From Isochrysis galbana (lineage: Eukaryota; Haptophyta; Isochrysidales; Isochrysidaceae), in contig CM030935.1 in assembly GCA_018136815.1 (NCBI GenBank), forward strand, positions 6,433,440 through 6,475,939: a DNA stretch of 42,500 nt. The letters run 5' to 3'. This document shows positions 9,793 to 21,734 of this stretch, in pieces. The notes beneath the pieces are model-generated. The model searched no databases, had not been told where the DNA came from, and saw only the letters and a program-made list of their open reading frames with translations. The position numbers and the translations under genes are program-made. How positions within the stretch are numbered: the stretch's first letter is position 1; each line of letters starts with the position of its first letter.

Positions 9793-10106
9793 GACGAAAG
9801 GAGTGCGATGTGCCTAAGGGGGAGATACGAAGAGGTCGTAAATTAAACCTGATTGCCCCCAGAAGCAGATAAAGAACCGCTGTAGAGATAGCAAATTAAA
9901 CCTATTTGCGAGGCGCCTGGGAGGAAGAAAGGTGGGGAAACTTCCCTTCTCTTTCGAGAGAAAGAGAGAGGGCGCTCCACAACCCACGATCCCATGCATC
10001 CAAGCGAAGCTTTTGACCGAGAACGAGAACGAGAGAATTATAACGTTAAATACCGAACGACGAAGAGAAGAGCGAAGCCTAACGAGTGTCGATTCGCGAA
10101 TGCGAC
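9513..10106 (+). repeat. Dispersed repeat of about 594 bases, copy 1
   Basis: Starts ACGAGTGTTACGAGAGCGAG and ends AGTGTCGATTCGCGAATGCG; a second copy of equal length lies inverted at 21735-22328. The copies differ at scattered sites and a few short indels. Both ends carry ACGAGTGT. The part at 9580-9720 encodes an Arg/Thr-rich stretch that stays open in both copies. It sits where the gag middle would be expected, so it may be either an insertion or a variant internal module. Confidence 0.75.
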
Positions 10107-10360
10107 ATAGACATTGAGATAGATGAAAAACTATAGCGTATCATCTCCGTGTACCTGAGCGCTACCCCGTGGCCACGGGGCGCCCAGATAGAAAAACTAC
10201 GCCATGAGCAGCACGTTACACAAAGCACCACGACCCCGACCCTAATGGGGGGCGACTTCAACTGCGTAGAAAACGTAGTGACCGACACGACAGGCACCGG
10301 ACCGACACCATATGCCAACAATGTGCACGGCGACAAATGGAGGACCCCTCACCGAACTCG
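10107..10360 (+). pseudogene. Endonuclease fragment of the retrotransposon
   Basis: Encodes DIEIDEKL, a stop, RIISVYLSATPWPRGAQIEK, then LMGGDFNCVENV and YANNVHGDKWRT, aligning with residues about 675-750 of the frame at 3281. The nuclease is incomplete (no QE motif, no RIDRI) and an in-frame stop is visible. The 3' tail follows directly at 10395-10477. Confidence 0.8.
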
Positions 10361-10489
10361 ACAAACGCCGACTGGAAGGGCGCATCACTGTGGCGTGGGG
10401 GTGTAGAAAGTTTTCCTACGTGAGTAGAAAGTAGAGGGTCCACGGCTGCGTGCGCGGTGAGACTATTAAAAGGTTTATTCGTCGTTAAA

Positions 10490-10724
10490 TTTTTCGCATG
10501 AATTTTGATTTCTACGAAGTTCACTTCAATGTTTTGAAGTGTCGTTCCAGTTCCAGTCTAATTTTTAATTGACGTGTAGACTTGCTAGGAGCAGACAACC
10601 CTGCTGGCCCACTCTCTCCTTGGCAGGCTCGCCTGCCTCGCTCGGCCTGGCCCGTCGTGGCTAGCCCTAGCCCATCGCCCCAACCAACCACCCCTCCACT
10701 AGCCACTAGCACCTCAGTACCAAA
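10490..10724. other. Older retroelement sequence, no intact gene
   Basis: Probably the continuation, on the minus strand, of the element broken by the 8953-10477 insertion. It is AT-richer than the surroundings near 10480-10570. No reading frame is recognised. Confidence 0.4.
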
Positions 10725-11142
10725 CCCCTCCAATCCCACAGCCTCAGCCTATCCACCGCCAATCGCCCAGCCATGTCCGCTCCGTCGTCGCGTTCGCCCT
10801 CGCCCAAGCCCGTCCTCCCGCCTTCCTCTGCTGAGGAGGTGGTCCAGTCCGCCATTCCATCACTCCTGGCCATCTCCACCGCGCCTCCCGCCGATCGTTT
10901 CCCTGTCGCATTCATCCTAGATGATGCGATTTCCAGGCTCTTCTTTCCAGGTCCTTCGCCGTGCGGCCACACGGTGAAGCTCAGGTACATCTAGGTTGGT
11001 AGGGTTCGTCCCTAGCGACCTAGAATTCGAGTTCTCGTTTCGTTCCGTCTAGTCTAGCCTGTTTGTCAGGTAGAAAGTATTGCTACGTGTAGGTAGTGTT
11101 TCCATGCGCCGCGAGTGCCGGTAAGAATATTATGAAGTTTAA
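10725..11142 (+). mobile_element. Short element with MSAPSSRSPSPKP frame and LINE-type 3' tail
   Basis: A small frame at 10773-10994 (73 residues) begins MSAPSSRSPSPKPVLPP; the first 25 residues recur on the minus strand near 14610-14680. The tail at about 11070-11142 (GTAGAAAGTATTGCTACGTG, then GGTAAGAATATTATGAAGTTT) is a diverged form of the 10395-10477 tail, so this appears to be another non-autonomous passenger. I found no clear target duplication and the left boundary is uncertain. Confidence 0.55.
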
Positions 11143-11733
11143 TAGAACCTACTAGAAGCCTATTATCCCATGCCGGGATGCTGCCGCAAGCTTAGCCCGC
11201 CGCAACAGGCGCAAGGAGCGCAGGCGCAACCCGACGTAGATGTGGACAGTTGTAGATGATTAGAAGATTCTCGCTTTCTCCGCTAGACTCTACACACACG
11301 CCTGCGCGTTTAAGATTACAGATTACGAACGCGCGTCAAGTGGAAGGTAGCCTAAGAGCCTAAGGATCGAAGTGTTGCATGAGTGAGTGTAGTTGAGGAT
11401 GGTTGAGCTGCCCATCAAGCATTTCTCGAGTAAAACTAGATCTACATGTGATTAAAGAGAAGAAGCGCCAACTTCCTTTGCCAAAACGCATCTGTGCGTG
11501 CGCCCACGAGGAAACACCAACCTGCTGACATCATGCCCGGCGCGTATGCTCGTTGCTGCTCAACTGTGCCACCTCATAGCGTGCGGGCGACTTGCTTTCG
11601 GCCTATCCGTGTCGCCGCGGTACTAGAAAGCAACAACGCATCAATGCACCAACCGCTTCGCCCAACTTTGCTAGCGCGTGGCCAACCAAGGGCCTTGGCA
11701 AAGTTCATCCTCGTGCGGTTCGTGTGTGTCACA
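11143..11733. other. Intergenic 3' of the TPR gene, no gene seen
   Basis: Presumed 3' flank of the minus-strand gene that ends at 11734. No RNA gene or repeat is recognised; plus-strand frames overlapping the gene's end have no family resemblance. Confidence 0.4.
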
Positions 11734-14110
11734 TCACACAAGCACGGCGCCGACGGGCTCGGAAAGAGGCATAATGACTGTCAACACACCACGCTTCTTC
11801 GAAAACGACGCCTTGGCCTCAGCATCGACCACTGTAGCTGGAAGTGGGAGCCGGAGTGCTATGCTCGCTTCCGATGCCTGCAGAATGACCATATCAGCCG
11901 AGATCTGCAGGTCAAGTGCCGCCATCCCGACACCATTGGGTAGCCAGACGGAAAGTTTTAGGGCGCCATGCGAGTCCTCAGACACTGGGATGCGTTCCAA
12001 CTCATGGCGAGGTTCTGTGTGTATGGCAGAGGGCACCTGGCTCGCGTCCACTGGAGCAGAGCTCGCATCACTGGAAGGCGTCTCAGCCCGGGCACGAGCC
12101 AACAACTTCTGGTCGTGTTCCATTGCAAAGTGGTCGGTGACGCCTCTCGCCTCGAGCATCTGCGATCTTGCTTGCCGGCAAGCCTCGATGAGTTCCTCAT
12201 TCTTAGGATCGAGATGGGAAGCCCGCTTGAAAGCGGCGTAGGCATCGGCGAATTGCTTCTTATGCAGATACACAGTACCAAGCCGGAAATGCGCCTTTGG
12301 CCAATTGGGAGCCGCATCACATGCCCAGCCTGCGTCGCGCAACGCGCCGCCAATGTCGCCTAGAGTGAGCGCGGCTTGGCAGCGGTTCGCATACAGCTGG
12401 GCCGCAGGTGTAGCTTCTCCTTTAGCCACTGTACTCGGCGCGCTCCCATACGCTTCTTCTACGAGCCCGAGGGCCCGGGTGTAGAGCTTGCGCGCCTTCT
12501 CAACTTCTCCGGCCTTGAAGAGCGCGTTCGCCCGGAGCCGGAGCTCTTCACACTTCGAGGCCGAATTGGCCGCCGGGCCTTGGGTGTGAGGGTCGGAAAC
12601 GTCAGACACGGCACCTGACGCAGCCACTTCGAGCGGCCGCTCCGCCTGCGGCTCGGCACTCTCTGCTCCTTCTCCCTCCTGGTCGTCTGGCACCAAGAGC
12701 TCGAGCTCCTCGATATGCCGAGTCAGCTCGGCATTGTCATGGTCAAAGCATCGCGCCGCTCGAAACGAGCTGAGTGCGCCTCTGGTATCCCCCATAGCTT
12801 CGAGGGCCGACGCCAATCGCACATGGTTCTTTGCCAGGGTGTAATCAATCTTAAGCGCGGCACGTGCGTCATCTGCCGCTTGTTCATTCTGCCCCATGGC
12901 GAGGAGGCAAGCAGCGCGGTTGCCACGCAACTTGAGCTCTTCGGCGTTGGTCAGGCCATCTACGTTGAGCCCCTCGCTGTAGAATGCAAGGGCGGCCTTG
13001 TGGTCGTTGCGCCCCATGGCAAGATTGCCACGAGTTCGCAGTTCTTCAACCATGTGAGCACGCGCCGCCTCTGCCTCCACCATCTCCTGCGAAGCAGCCA
13101 CGAGCTCGATCTGTGCCTGCGGTTATTGGGTTGTCAATCGGTAAGTCAGGCCTAGATTTAGCGGTGGCTGCGCCGTGACATACGCGACCATTGCGATGTC
13201 GATTGGTGTGTCAGGCATAGATTGAGCAGATGTTGCTGTATGACATGCGCTAGTAGCCTCTCTGAGACATGAAGGACACTGCCTGCGGTCATCTCACCTG
13301 CTTCACTGATGCATCCACGATGTCACCTTGCTTTTTCTTGGCCGCCTCAGCAACTTCGAGCTCAGCGCGAGTCCGCTCGGCCGCAGCCGCAGCGGCTGCC
13401 ACGTTTGCGCGCTGCCGGTCCACCTCCGCCTTAGCCTCGTCGCGCGCGCGCATCATCGCTTGTATGGAATCAGGGGTTGCGCCGCTGCCTGCCGCCAGGC
13501 CACTCAATGGATCTTGCACCCTGCTGTCGATGTTGACGTCTTTGCTAAGAGTATTGTCAACGGCGCGCTCAGCAAGGCGTCGCATCGCCTCTCCCGGATT
13601 CGGCGATCTCTCGGCATCTATGAGGTCTTGCTCAGTAAGACCAGTTGATGCCAAGAATTGAGCCATCTTTGCTGGGTCGTCGCTTGCACCCTCGGTCAGT
13701 GAGAAGGCGGTATCGAGCTTAGCGGCCACGGCGTCAGCGCTGCGCAGCCCGGCAGTGAGCGAGTTGACCGAGCTTGCCGAGGTGTGCAAAGCTGCCGTCT
13801 CCGATCCAACGCGATGAGCCCTAGCCGAGGCCATCGCCCTCTGAAACTCTGGTGGTGCGCTTTTCAGCTTCTCCTCGAAGGCCTCGAGCGCTCTGGCGGC
13901 GCGCGTTGAATCGCCCATCGCCTGGGCTGCCTGCAGCTCTGCAAGGGCCAGCTGAATCTGAGGAGGCAGCGCCGCGGCCGCCGAGAGCGAGGGCGAGACG
14001 CATGGTGGCTCGTCGACTTCCCGGCTAATCTTGTCGAACCTTGAGTAATCGAGGCCTTTTGCCCGCCCCTTGCCTGTCGTGAAGTTCCGCTGCGAGAAGT
14101 ATTCGGCCAT
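11734..14110 (-). CDS. TPR co-chaperone-like protein with C-terminal CS/PIH-type domain (two exons)
   Basis: Exon 1 is 14110-13298 (271 codons) and exon 2 is 13116-11734. The intron 13297-13117 (181 bases) has GTGAGA and GCAG ends and is phase 0, giving 731 residues. The start MAEYFSQRNF is followed by LDYSRFDKI, a short motif common at the N-terminus of TPR co-chaperones. An Ala/Glu-rich coiled coil ends exon 1. Exon 2 opens with a TPR block (RTRGNLAMGRNDHKAALAFY) and has a second block (LRLRANALFKAGEVEKARKL ... YANRCQAALTLGD). Near the end LKLSVWLPNGVG ... LRLPLP ... AKASFSKKRGVLTVIMPL fits a CS/p23-like beta-sandwich as in PIH1 or Kintoun proteins. The architecture suggests an HSP90/HSP70 co-chaperone, perhaps in dynein-arm or R2TP-type assembly. 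Exact orthology is unclear. Confidence 0.85.
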
Positions 14111-14149
14111 CAGGCGTCGGGTTCTACTAGTCTCACCTGCTTCTCCCTC

Positions 14150-14210
14150 TCGGCGGCTCTCTCTCTCTCTCTCTCTCCCTCCCTCTCCCTCTCTCTCTCT
14201 CTGTGACTCT
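14150..14210. repeat. CT tract in the TPR gene leader
   Basis: Runs of CTCTCT with CCCT interruptions, 40 to 100 bases upstream of the ATG at 14110 (GA-rich in the transcript). Confidence 0.8.
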
Positions 14211-14286
14211 CGGCGCCGCCGCGCGAGGGCGAGCAGCCAACGGCCTCCCCCACCGCTCCCCCCCGCGCGCCTCCCGGCAGCCGACA

Positions 14287-14302
14287 CCAAGTATAAACTT
14301 AG
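14287..14302 (-). repeat. 5'-terminal hairpin, copy 4
   Basis: On the minus strand CAACTAAGT-TTAT-ACTTGG, as in the element at 22650-23400. No recognisable element body follows; it runs into the 5' flank of the TPR gene, about 180 bases upstream of the ATG, so an old 5' end may form part of that promoter region. Confidence 0.6.
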
Positions 14303-14499
14303 TTGGCGCGCGGATATTGTTGTTGTTGTTCTTACGACTTACGAACGGCACTTGTCGCCTGTCGCAACACGAACGAACAAACGAACCGCAGTGTTCCTGC
14401 TAAGTGCCGGCAGCCAAGCAAGGTTGGAATGAGTAAGGCAGCTTTGGATCCAGTCAAGGTGAAGCCCACCGCTGAGCGTGTGTAATCAGGAATACCGGA
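14303..14499. other. Intergenic, no gene seen
   Basis: No recognisable reading frame or repeat apart from a short run of GTT triplets near 14317-14332. Confidence 0.4.
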
Positions 14500-14750
14500 G
14501 GGATGACGGATCCGAGGTTACCACTGACTCAGATGGGAACAGAGGGGACGGAAGGGAAGCGGCGAGAGGCGCGGCGGAAGTTGGGGGGTGGCCAATGACG
14601 GGCTGGACCACCTCCTCAGCAGAGGAAGGCGGGAGGACGGGCTTGGGCGAGGGCGAGCGCGACGACGGAGCGGACATGGCTGGGAGGGTCGGGATGGATA
14701 GGCTGAAGCTGAGGGATTGGTGGGGTTTGGTATTGAGGTAGTGTTGAGAA
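14500..14750 (-). repeat. Inverted copy of the MSAPSSRSPSPKP segment
   Basis: The minus strand repeats about 140 bases of 10725-10860, including the start MSAPSSRSPSPKPVLPPSSA, then diverges after EEVVQ. The far end carries the 22-base stretch also present at 3109-3130. No 3' tail follows, so it looks truncated. Confidence 0.65.
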
Positions 14751-14939
14751 CGAGGGACGAGAACGGGAACGAGAACGAAAACGAGAGCGACGAACGAAGA
14801 ACGACAGACGACAGACGGCCCGGGGCCGATGGACCGACGAGATGACACTACACTCACGTCAACACTCTCCATGCTAACGTACAGACGCACGACGCCAACA
14901 TCCCGACTCAAGAGCCGGGGGCCGAGCCACAGAACAAGG

Positions 14940-15592
14940 AGGTCAGAGTCTCGGAAGACGAGAAATACATAAGAAAGCTAAACAACATTTGGCTACATAC
15001 CGAAACCGATTACCTAGGCTAAATAACCGACACCAGCACAGTAGCAGAAGATGGAGAGATCCAACACTATCACCCGCCAGCCAGATGGGAGGGCGGATAC
15101 AAAGGCCCAAGGTACATGGAATACCCCTTGGCGGATGAGTACGCCATACGAAAAGGAAAAATCGCGCTAGACGCGATAACAGTCGCGGATGTTAACAAGG
15201 CCGCGCTTAAAGCATCCCGGGGAAACGCCCCGCAAGCGGCAAAATTCGCATGGGAAAGGCGACTGAACATCACAAGCGAAGAATGGAAACACATAGCTAA
15301 ACTATACACAATGCCGCTGTTGAAGCACACGGACAAACACCTCCACTTCAAACATATCACGCACAGAAGAATTGGTACTAGAAACAGATTCATAGCTCAT
15401 AGCCTCTCCGACAGACGTGTGTAGGCTATGTCATCGACACCGCGACAACTCGTGTCATCTAGCGTGGTGTCCCGCGACGAAAACCATCTTCGAGACCATA
15501 GATGCCCTCAACAACTTCACTCCCCCCCCCGGAAGGTCACGCACACAGAAAATGAAGGATAGACTATTTGCATATCCTGGTACGAACACTGT
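14940..15592 (+). pseudogene. Retrotransposon C-terminal fragment
   Basis: Translation gives KLNNIWLHTETDYLG, a stop, then HPPARWEGGYKGPRYMEYPL, AFAIRKGK-like residues, and from 15195 a segment closely matching 5708-6100, with EEWKHIAKLYTMPLLKHTDK, the zinc-knuckle CRLCHRHRDNSCH and FAYPGTNT. A short insertion near 15393-15425 breaks the frame just before the knuckle. The fragment reaches further toward the reverse transcriptase than the 5708 copy does, yet still stops short of the catalytic core. It ends abruptly at 15592. Confidence 0.8.
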
Positions 15593-15631
15593 CGGCGCGC
15601 GCTCCATCGCTAAAACTATAACAATAGTTTT
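15593..15631 (-). mobile_element. Inverted retrotransposon 5' end with hairpin copy 5
   Basis: On the minus strand AAAACTAT-TGTT-ATAGTTTT (15612-15631, perfect 8-bp stem), then AGCG and ATGGAGCGCGCGCC. It therefore has the hairpin-plus-ATGGAGCGCG layout of the other 5' ends with a different stem and loop. It is joined head to head with the C-terminal fragment ending at 15592. Confidence 0.7.
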
Positions 15632-15936
15632 CGTTAGTAGGTATACGTAGGTATATAGGTATATTATAGATCGAGAGATCCCTGAGTTAGGCCTTAGCTC
15701 GGTTGTGGTCGTGCGTCATGCGGTCGTCGTGGGCGTGGTCGTGCGCAAGGCGCAGGGCTCGTTATACCCTTGGACCTTCCAACCGGATCCGGACACGCGT
15801 AGTGAGCGTCGATGTACGTACTACGTATTATATATAGATACGTACTAAGGAGGGGAGGGGGGGACTCAGGCGCGAGGCGCGAGGCGCGAGGCGCGAGACT
15901 TTTGGCTTTTGGCGCGAGGGCGATAGGCTGTCCCCC
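15632..15936. other. Spacer, no gene seen
   Basis: Contains short repeats GTAGGTATA (15639-15665) and GCGAGGCGCGAG (15870-15896). No gene is recognised. Confidence 0.4.
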
Positions 15937-16116
15937 ATGGGCAGGAAGCGGTCCGCTGCGGCGGTGGACACTACTCTCTACGAGGTTGACCACCTCGTGG
16001 CCAAGCGTCTAGTGCAAGGACAAGTTCAATACCTCGTCCGCTGGGAGGGCTTCGACGAGAGGAGCGACACGTGGGAGCCTCTTGAGAATCTGGCGGGACC
16101 GCTTTGCCATCTGTGA
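15937..16116 (+). CDS. Chromodomain mini-protein or chromovirus remnant
   Basis: A 59-residue frame, ATG 15937 to TGA 16114-16116. It begins MGRKRSAAAVDTTLYEVDHL and continues VQYLVRWEGFDERSDTWEPL, ENLAG. The aromatic and acidic pattern YEVDHL ... YLVRWEGF ... DTWEPLENL is a textbook chromodomain, the fold that reads methylated histone tails. Ty3/gypsy chromoviruses carry such a domain at the end of integrase, so this may be a broken transposon piece; a free-standing small protein is the alternative. The helix expected after ENL is cut short by the stop. Confidence 0.75.
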   Translation: MGRKRSAAAVDTTLYEVDHLVAKRLVQGQVQYLVRWEGFDERSDTWEPLENLAGPLCHL

Positions 16117-16164
16117 CTTGCCAGCGGGCGGGAAGGGGTGGGCGGCATCGTAGTCAGCGACCAA

Positions 16165-17083
16165 TGAAACAACTGAGCGTTAGTACCACTACTCCCACTA
16201 GCCCGGTACTATCACGACACCCCTCAGCGCACTTGCCCGCACGCCTTGAAGTGATGGCACAGACACATACACATATGCATCCCTTCAAATCTCCCCCCTC
16301 GCAAACCCCCGGCTCCCATTATAACTCTCCACAAGCTACAATGAGGGAAAACCCAGTGAGGCGGACCGGTCGACGCCGGCCGACTCTCCGGGGGAAAACA
16401 CCGGGGGGGGGGGGGGGGGGACCTCTCGTCGTGAAGCAGAACGGCCCTTACAGCTCGCGCCGCGAGCAGTCCTCGAAGAAATAAATGACTGCGCCCCCCG
16501 ATACCTGCCACAGGGACGTCTTGAGCCACTCCCTTCTTCTCGCCCCTCCTGTCGCTAGCCGCCCCCCTTCGCCCGTTTGCTAACGCAAACGGGGCCCGTT
16601 TCTTACCGCACTCCATCGGGGGGGGCGCAAATTCCCCCCTCTCCCTCTCTCCATTCTCCTCCGCCCCTCTCCCTGCGGCGCGTCGCCATGCGGCGCGCCA
16701 CGGCCTGCTCTCAGAGGGCCTTTGGGGGCTCCCAGAGGGCCAGCAAGGGCAGCTCAGGGGGCAGTGGAGGCTGGGGCTCAGCCCCTGGCCCCCCCTGCCT
16801 CTCCCACGCTTGCCACGCTGGCCATTGGAGCCTCCCAGTGGCCTCTGTATGCCTGGCGACCAGGGGAGGGGGGGGAGTCAGCTCGAGGGCAGGCCCATGC
16901 TGGGCGTGGGAGTGCGAGTCTCGGCCCGCGCCCACTAGGGGTCTGGGCCAGAGTGTTGATTGCCCAGCCCCTGCCAAAGGGCAGGGGCTGGGGTTGATTG
17001 TACGGGCCCACCCCGGGGGGTGTCCGCGATGGAGAGAGGGGGGCGCGAGGCCCCCATTGACCCCCACTTATAAAAGTAGGTTG
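16165..17083 (-). mobile_element. Short non-autonomous retroelement with 16-bp target duplication
   Basis: CGTAGTCAGCGACCAA is perfect at 16149-16164 and 17084-17099. Read on the minus strand, the element starts CAACCTACTTTTATAAGTGG, then a GGGGGC-CTCGC-GCCCCC inverted repeat, and a body related to 22940-23400. A proline-rich frame of 118 residues (17067-16711) occupies the same place as a 151-residue frame in that relative. The 3' end is unlike most others here: it finishes GGTACTAACGCTCAGTTG and TTTCA, a phrase partly repeated at about 23750-23775. A G run lies at 16401-16421. The insertion splits the chromodomain frame on the minus strand. Confidence 0.85.
17064..17079 (-). repeat. 5'-terminal hairpin, copy 6
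   Basis: Minus strand CTACTT-TTAT-AAGTGG: five Watson-Crick pairs plus one T-G that would be a U-G wobble in RNA. The stem differs from copies 1 to 4 but the TTAT loop is kept. Confidence 0.75.
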
Positions 17084-17370
17084 CGTAGTCAGCGACCAAG
17101 GAGGCACAGCGGCGCATGAGCTCAGCCATTGGTTCCCATGTGGCAGAAGATCGCGCATAACCGCGCCACTTGACGAGGTAGCAGCGATTATCTCCCCGGC
17201 CCTTGCGATCCAGAAGGGACTCCCGAGTCACGCACCGCGTCGAGCACGTATGACATGACACGGGGGTGCCCCTTCTTGGGGTCGCGCGCAGCGAGCAGCA
17301 ACCCATTGAGCGCGTCCGGCCAGTCCACTCCCGCGGTGAGGGAACCTTCCAAAGCTCGGATTAGTTGCAT
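17084..17370 (-). pseudogene. Ty3/gypsy-type integrase C-terminus with chromodomain, broken
   Basis: The minus strand encodes VDWPDALNGLLLAARDPKKG in one frame and, after a frame change near 17240, SLLDRKGRGDNRCYLVKWRG with YARSSATWEPMAELMRRCAS in another. The second part is a chromodomain. The frame continues LVADY, then meets the retroelement. Skipping that element and one target copy, it would go on as DAAHPFPPAGKSQ, a natural continuation. The first part may be the region before the chromodomain in integrase, but this is a weak resemblance. Confidence 0.65.
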
Positions 17371-18440
17371 CCGAAAGCCGGCGGTGGGAGGGAATAGGAA
17401 TAGGAATAGGAAATACTACTAGGAATAAAGGAGGGAGCGAATTTCGAATTTCGGCATACCATGGCATACCAGTTGGCATCCTACATGTGAATGACAGTGA
17501 TTTAGATCTATCTAGAAAGACACTAAAGACAGCTATTTTTTACCGGTACCTCTGCATCTGCAACTCGCAACTCGCAACTCTGGGCAAGAAAAACAGTGAA
17601 CAGTGAAAGACGGGGCTAAAGACTAAAGACGGGGGGGGGGGGGCGAGGGGCGAGGGGCGAGGGGGGAACAACTTTCACGTTCTCCTTGTTGCTAAAGATT
17701 TCTTGTACTTGTACTTGTACCGAGTTTTTTAAGCCTTCTCCCTTCTTTCTCGCGCCTTCCGTCCTCCCCGTCCCCGTCCCCGTTCCGCGTAGTCCCTGCA
17801 GTTCCTAGTTCTAGTTCCGTGCCATTCACCCATCAATTCCAAATGCCCGATCCTTTATTCTTTCCCCGTTCTCTCGGAGAGCCCTTCCCGGTCTCCCCGG
17901 AGGAACCGTGCGCCGCGCTAGCCGCCGGTGCGCCTCCGCTTCCGCGAGTTGTTTCAAATTCAAAGCTCTGAGCTCAAACAAACAAAGCGAGGAAACGAGC
18001 TTTTTCGTTCCGTCACTCTCAGGTCGACGCAGCGCGCAGCGCGCGACCTTCCCCTACCCAGTGATTCCGCTTTAAGGAAACTGGGGGAGGGGAAGGGGCT
18101 GTTGGTAGGTAAAGGTTGGTAGTACTAAGGAGTAACACATGCACTCTGCAAGTAGCGGTAAGTAAGGCTGTAAGTAAGTTGGTAAAAAAATAAATTGTAC
18201 TGAGTAAGTGTTACCGGTCTAGCTAGCAGTAGCAGCATCAATACAACCAATAGCTTTCAAGATATCCGCCAAACCACCAGGGCAGCCCGACTTTGGGACC
18301 ACACGTCACACGCAAACCCCTCACACAAGAGTGCGCTCCTCCCAAAGCCACTGTCCATTATGCTGGTGTCCCAATCGAAGTGCCGTCATATGCGCGTGCT
18401 ATCTCTCTTGCTAGGGTAAGAAGAGCGCCGTCACCAGCTG
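17371..18440. other. Intergenic, 3' side of actin
   Basis: No gene recognised. Near 17514-17541 TCTAGAAAGACACTAAAGAC and a following AGCTATTTTTT match 21586-21614, a small dispersed repeat. There is also a G run at 17631-17643 and short GGTAAGTAAG-type repeats near 18155-18190. Confidence 0.45.
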
Positions 18441-18547
18441 GATAATACTACAACTTATTGAACATCCGCGCCGATGTGCGAGGAGTCAGTCGTGCTTGGC
18501 GATGCCTCGAGCATGACCGATCCCGTCTCGCGCCATGGCTGCGGTGT

Positions 18548-20760
<2,213 letters not shown>

Positions 20761-21734
20761 TCTGCCGAGCGCTCCCTCCTTTCCCCTCTCTCTCTTTCCC
20801 CTACGTCGCTCTACTTTGATCTACTCTGGGCCCCCTCCCCTCGCCTCCCTCCCTTACTCTCCCACCCTCACCATGCTGCCCCACCATGTTCTTTAAGAGA
20901 TATTCGACGGTTGACGGACCACTACAAAACGTACCCGTCATGGTTCCTGGAGTGGGCCGAATGGTAAAGAAATCGTGACGAATACCCGAGCCGCTCTCTC
21001 GCGCTGCTACGCGCCGCTCGTCGTCTCGTCGTCGATGTGCGCGCGTGTGAGCAACGATTCACTCGTAGGCCGCGACGCATTTCATGAGCATCACACATTA
21101 CACAAGTACACATGTACATATACATCTGCGTCATCCAGGTATGGGCCAGGTATGGGCCAGGTGCCAGGTGTGGGCCAGGTATGGGCCAAAGTGTTGATGG
21201 CTTAAAGTGCAAGTGGCAGGGCATGAGCGTGACCGACAATCTATTGCATTCATAGCCCGGCCACTCACTCTTTTTAAAGACTATTTTGGAGAGGGGATGT
21301 GGGGGTGTTGGGTGAGCTGATGAAGGGGCTACGGGCTACGACACGCACGCATCACAAAAAAAACACACAAAATCAAAATCAAAGTACAAAATTTTCCTGG
21401 GGTGCTCAAGACTCAAGACCACAAAATTTTGGCGTGTGTCGACGTGCCGACTCCGATGTCCGACGTCTGTATCTGTGATCTCTGATCTCTGACCCCCTGC
21501 GCGGTGACTCCCTTGCCCCTGCGTGCTACGCTTCTACGCTTCCCAATGTGCCGACCTAGATGTGAAAAACAGCGGGTGAGGTCTAGAAAGACATTAAAAA
21601 CAGCTGTTTTTGGGAATCGAAAAAAAACAGTAAAAAACAGTGCAAAAACAGTGGGGCCACGTATACCGTAGGGGGGCCTTCCCTTTCCCCCCCGCGCGCG
21701 GAACGCCTCCGCCTCCACTCCTCCGCGTCCTGCT
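20761..21734. other. Intergenic, repeat remnants
   Basis: Four GGTATGGGCCA-type tandem units at 21137-21190. TAGCCCGGCCACTCACTC at 21255-21272 matches the terminal bases of the repeat at 38092 and 41887. A segment at 21586-21614 matches 17514-17541. No gene recognised. Confidence 0.55.

Larger units (their letters stand above)
8953..10477 (+). mobile_element. Short composite retroelement with 16-bp target duplication and two tandem 5' ends
   Basis: TTCGTCGTTAAAGTTT at 8937-8952 recurs at 10478-10493 with one mismatch. Between them: a hairpin at 8956, a 108-base segment with a G7/C7 inverted repeat, a second hairpin at 9064, the MERAA reading frame, a roughly 594-base repeat (9513-10106), a scrap of endonuclease, and the 3' tail ending GTGAGACTATTAAAAGGTTT. 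The gag middle, zinc fingers, reverse transcriptase and C-terminus are all gone, so the element is not autonomous. Confidence 0.85.

Noticed and set aside
10995..11020. tRNA-like B box (GGTTCGTCCC) suggesting a tRNA-derived SINE
   Set aside because: No matching A box or cloverleaf could be drawn around it; the match to the B-box consensus is partial.
14800..15631. Classic twin-priming inversion
   Set aside because: The inverted part is a complete 5' end of only 39 bases and no tail or target duplication is visible, so the standard layout is not met.
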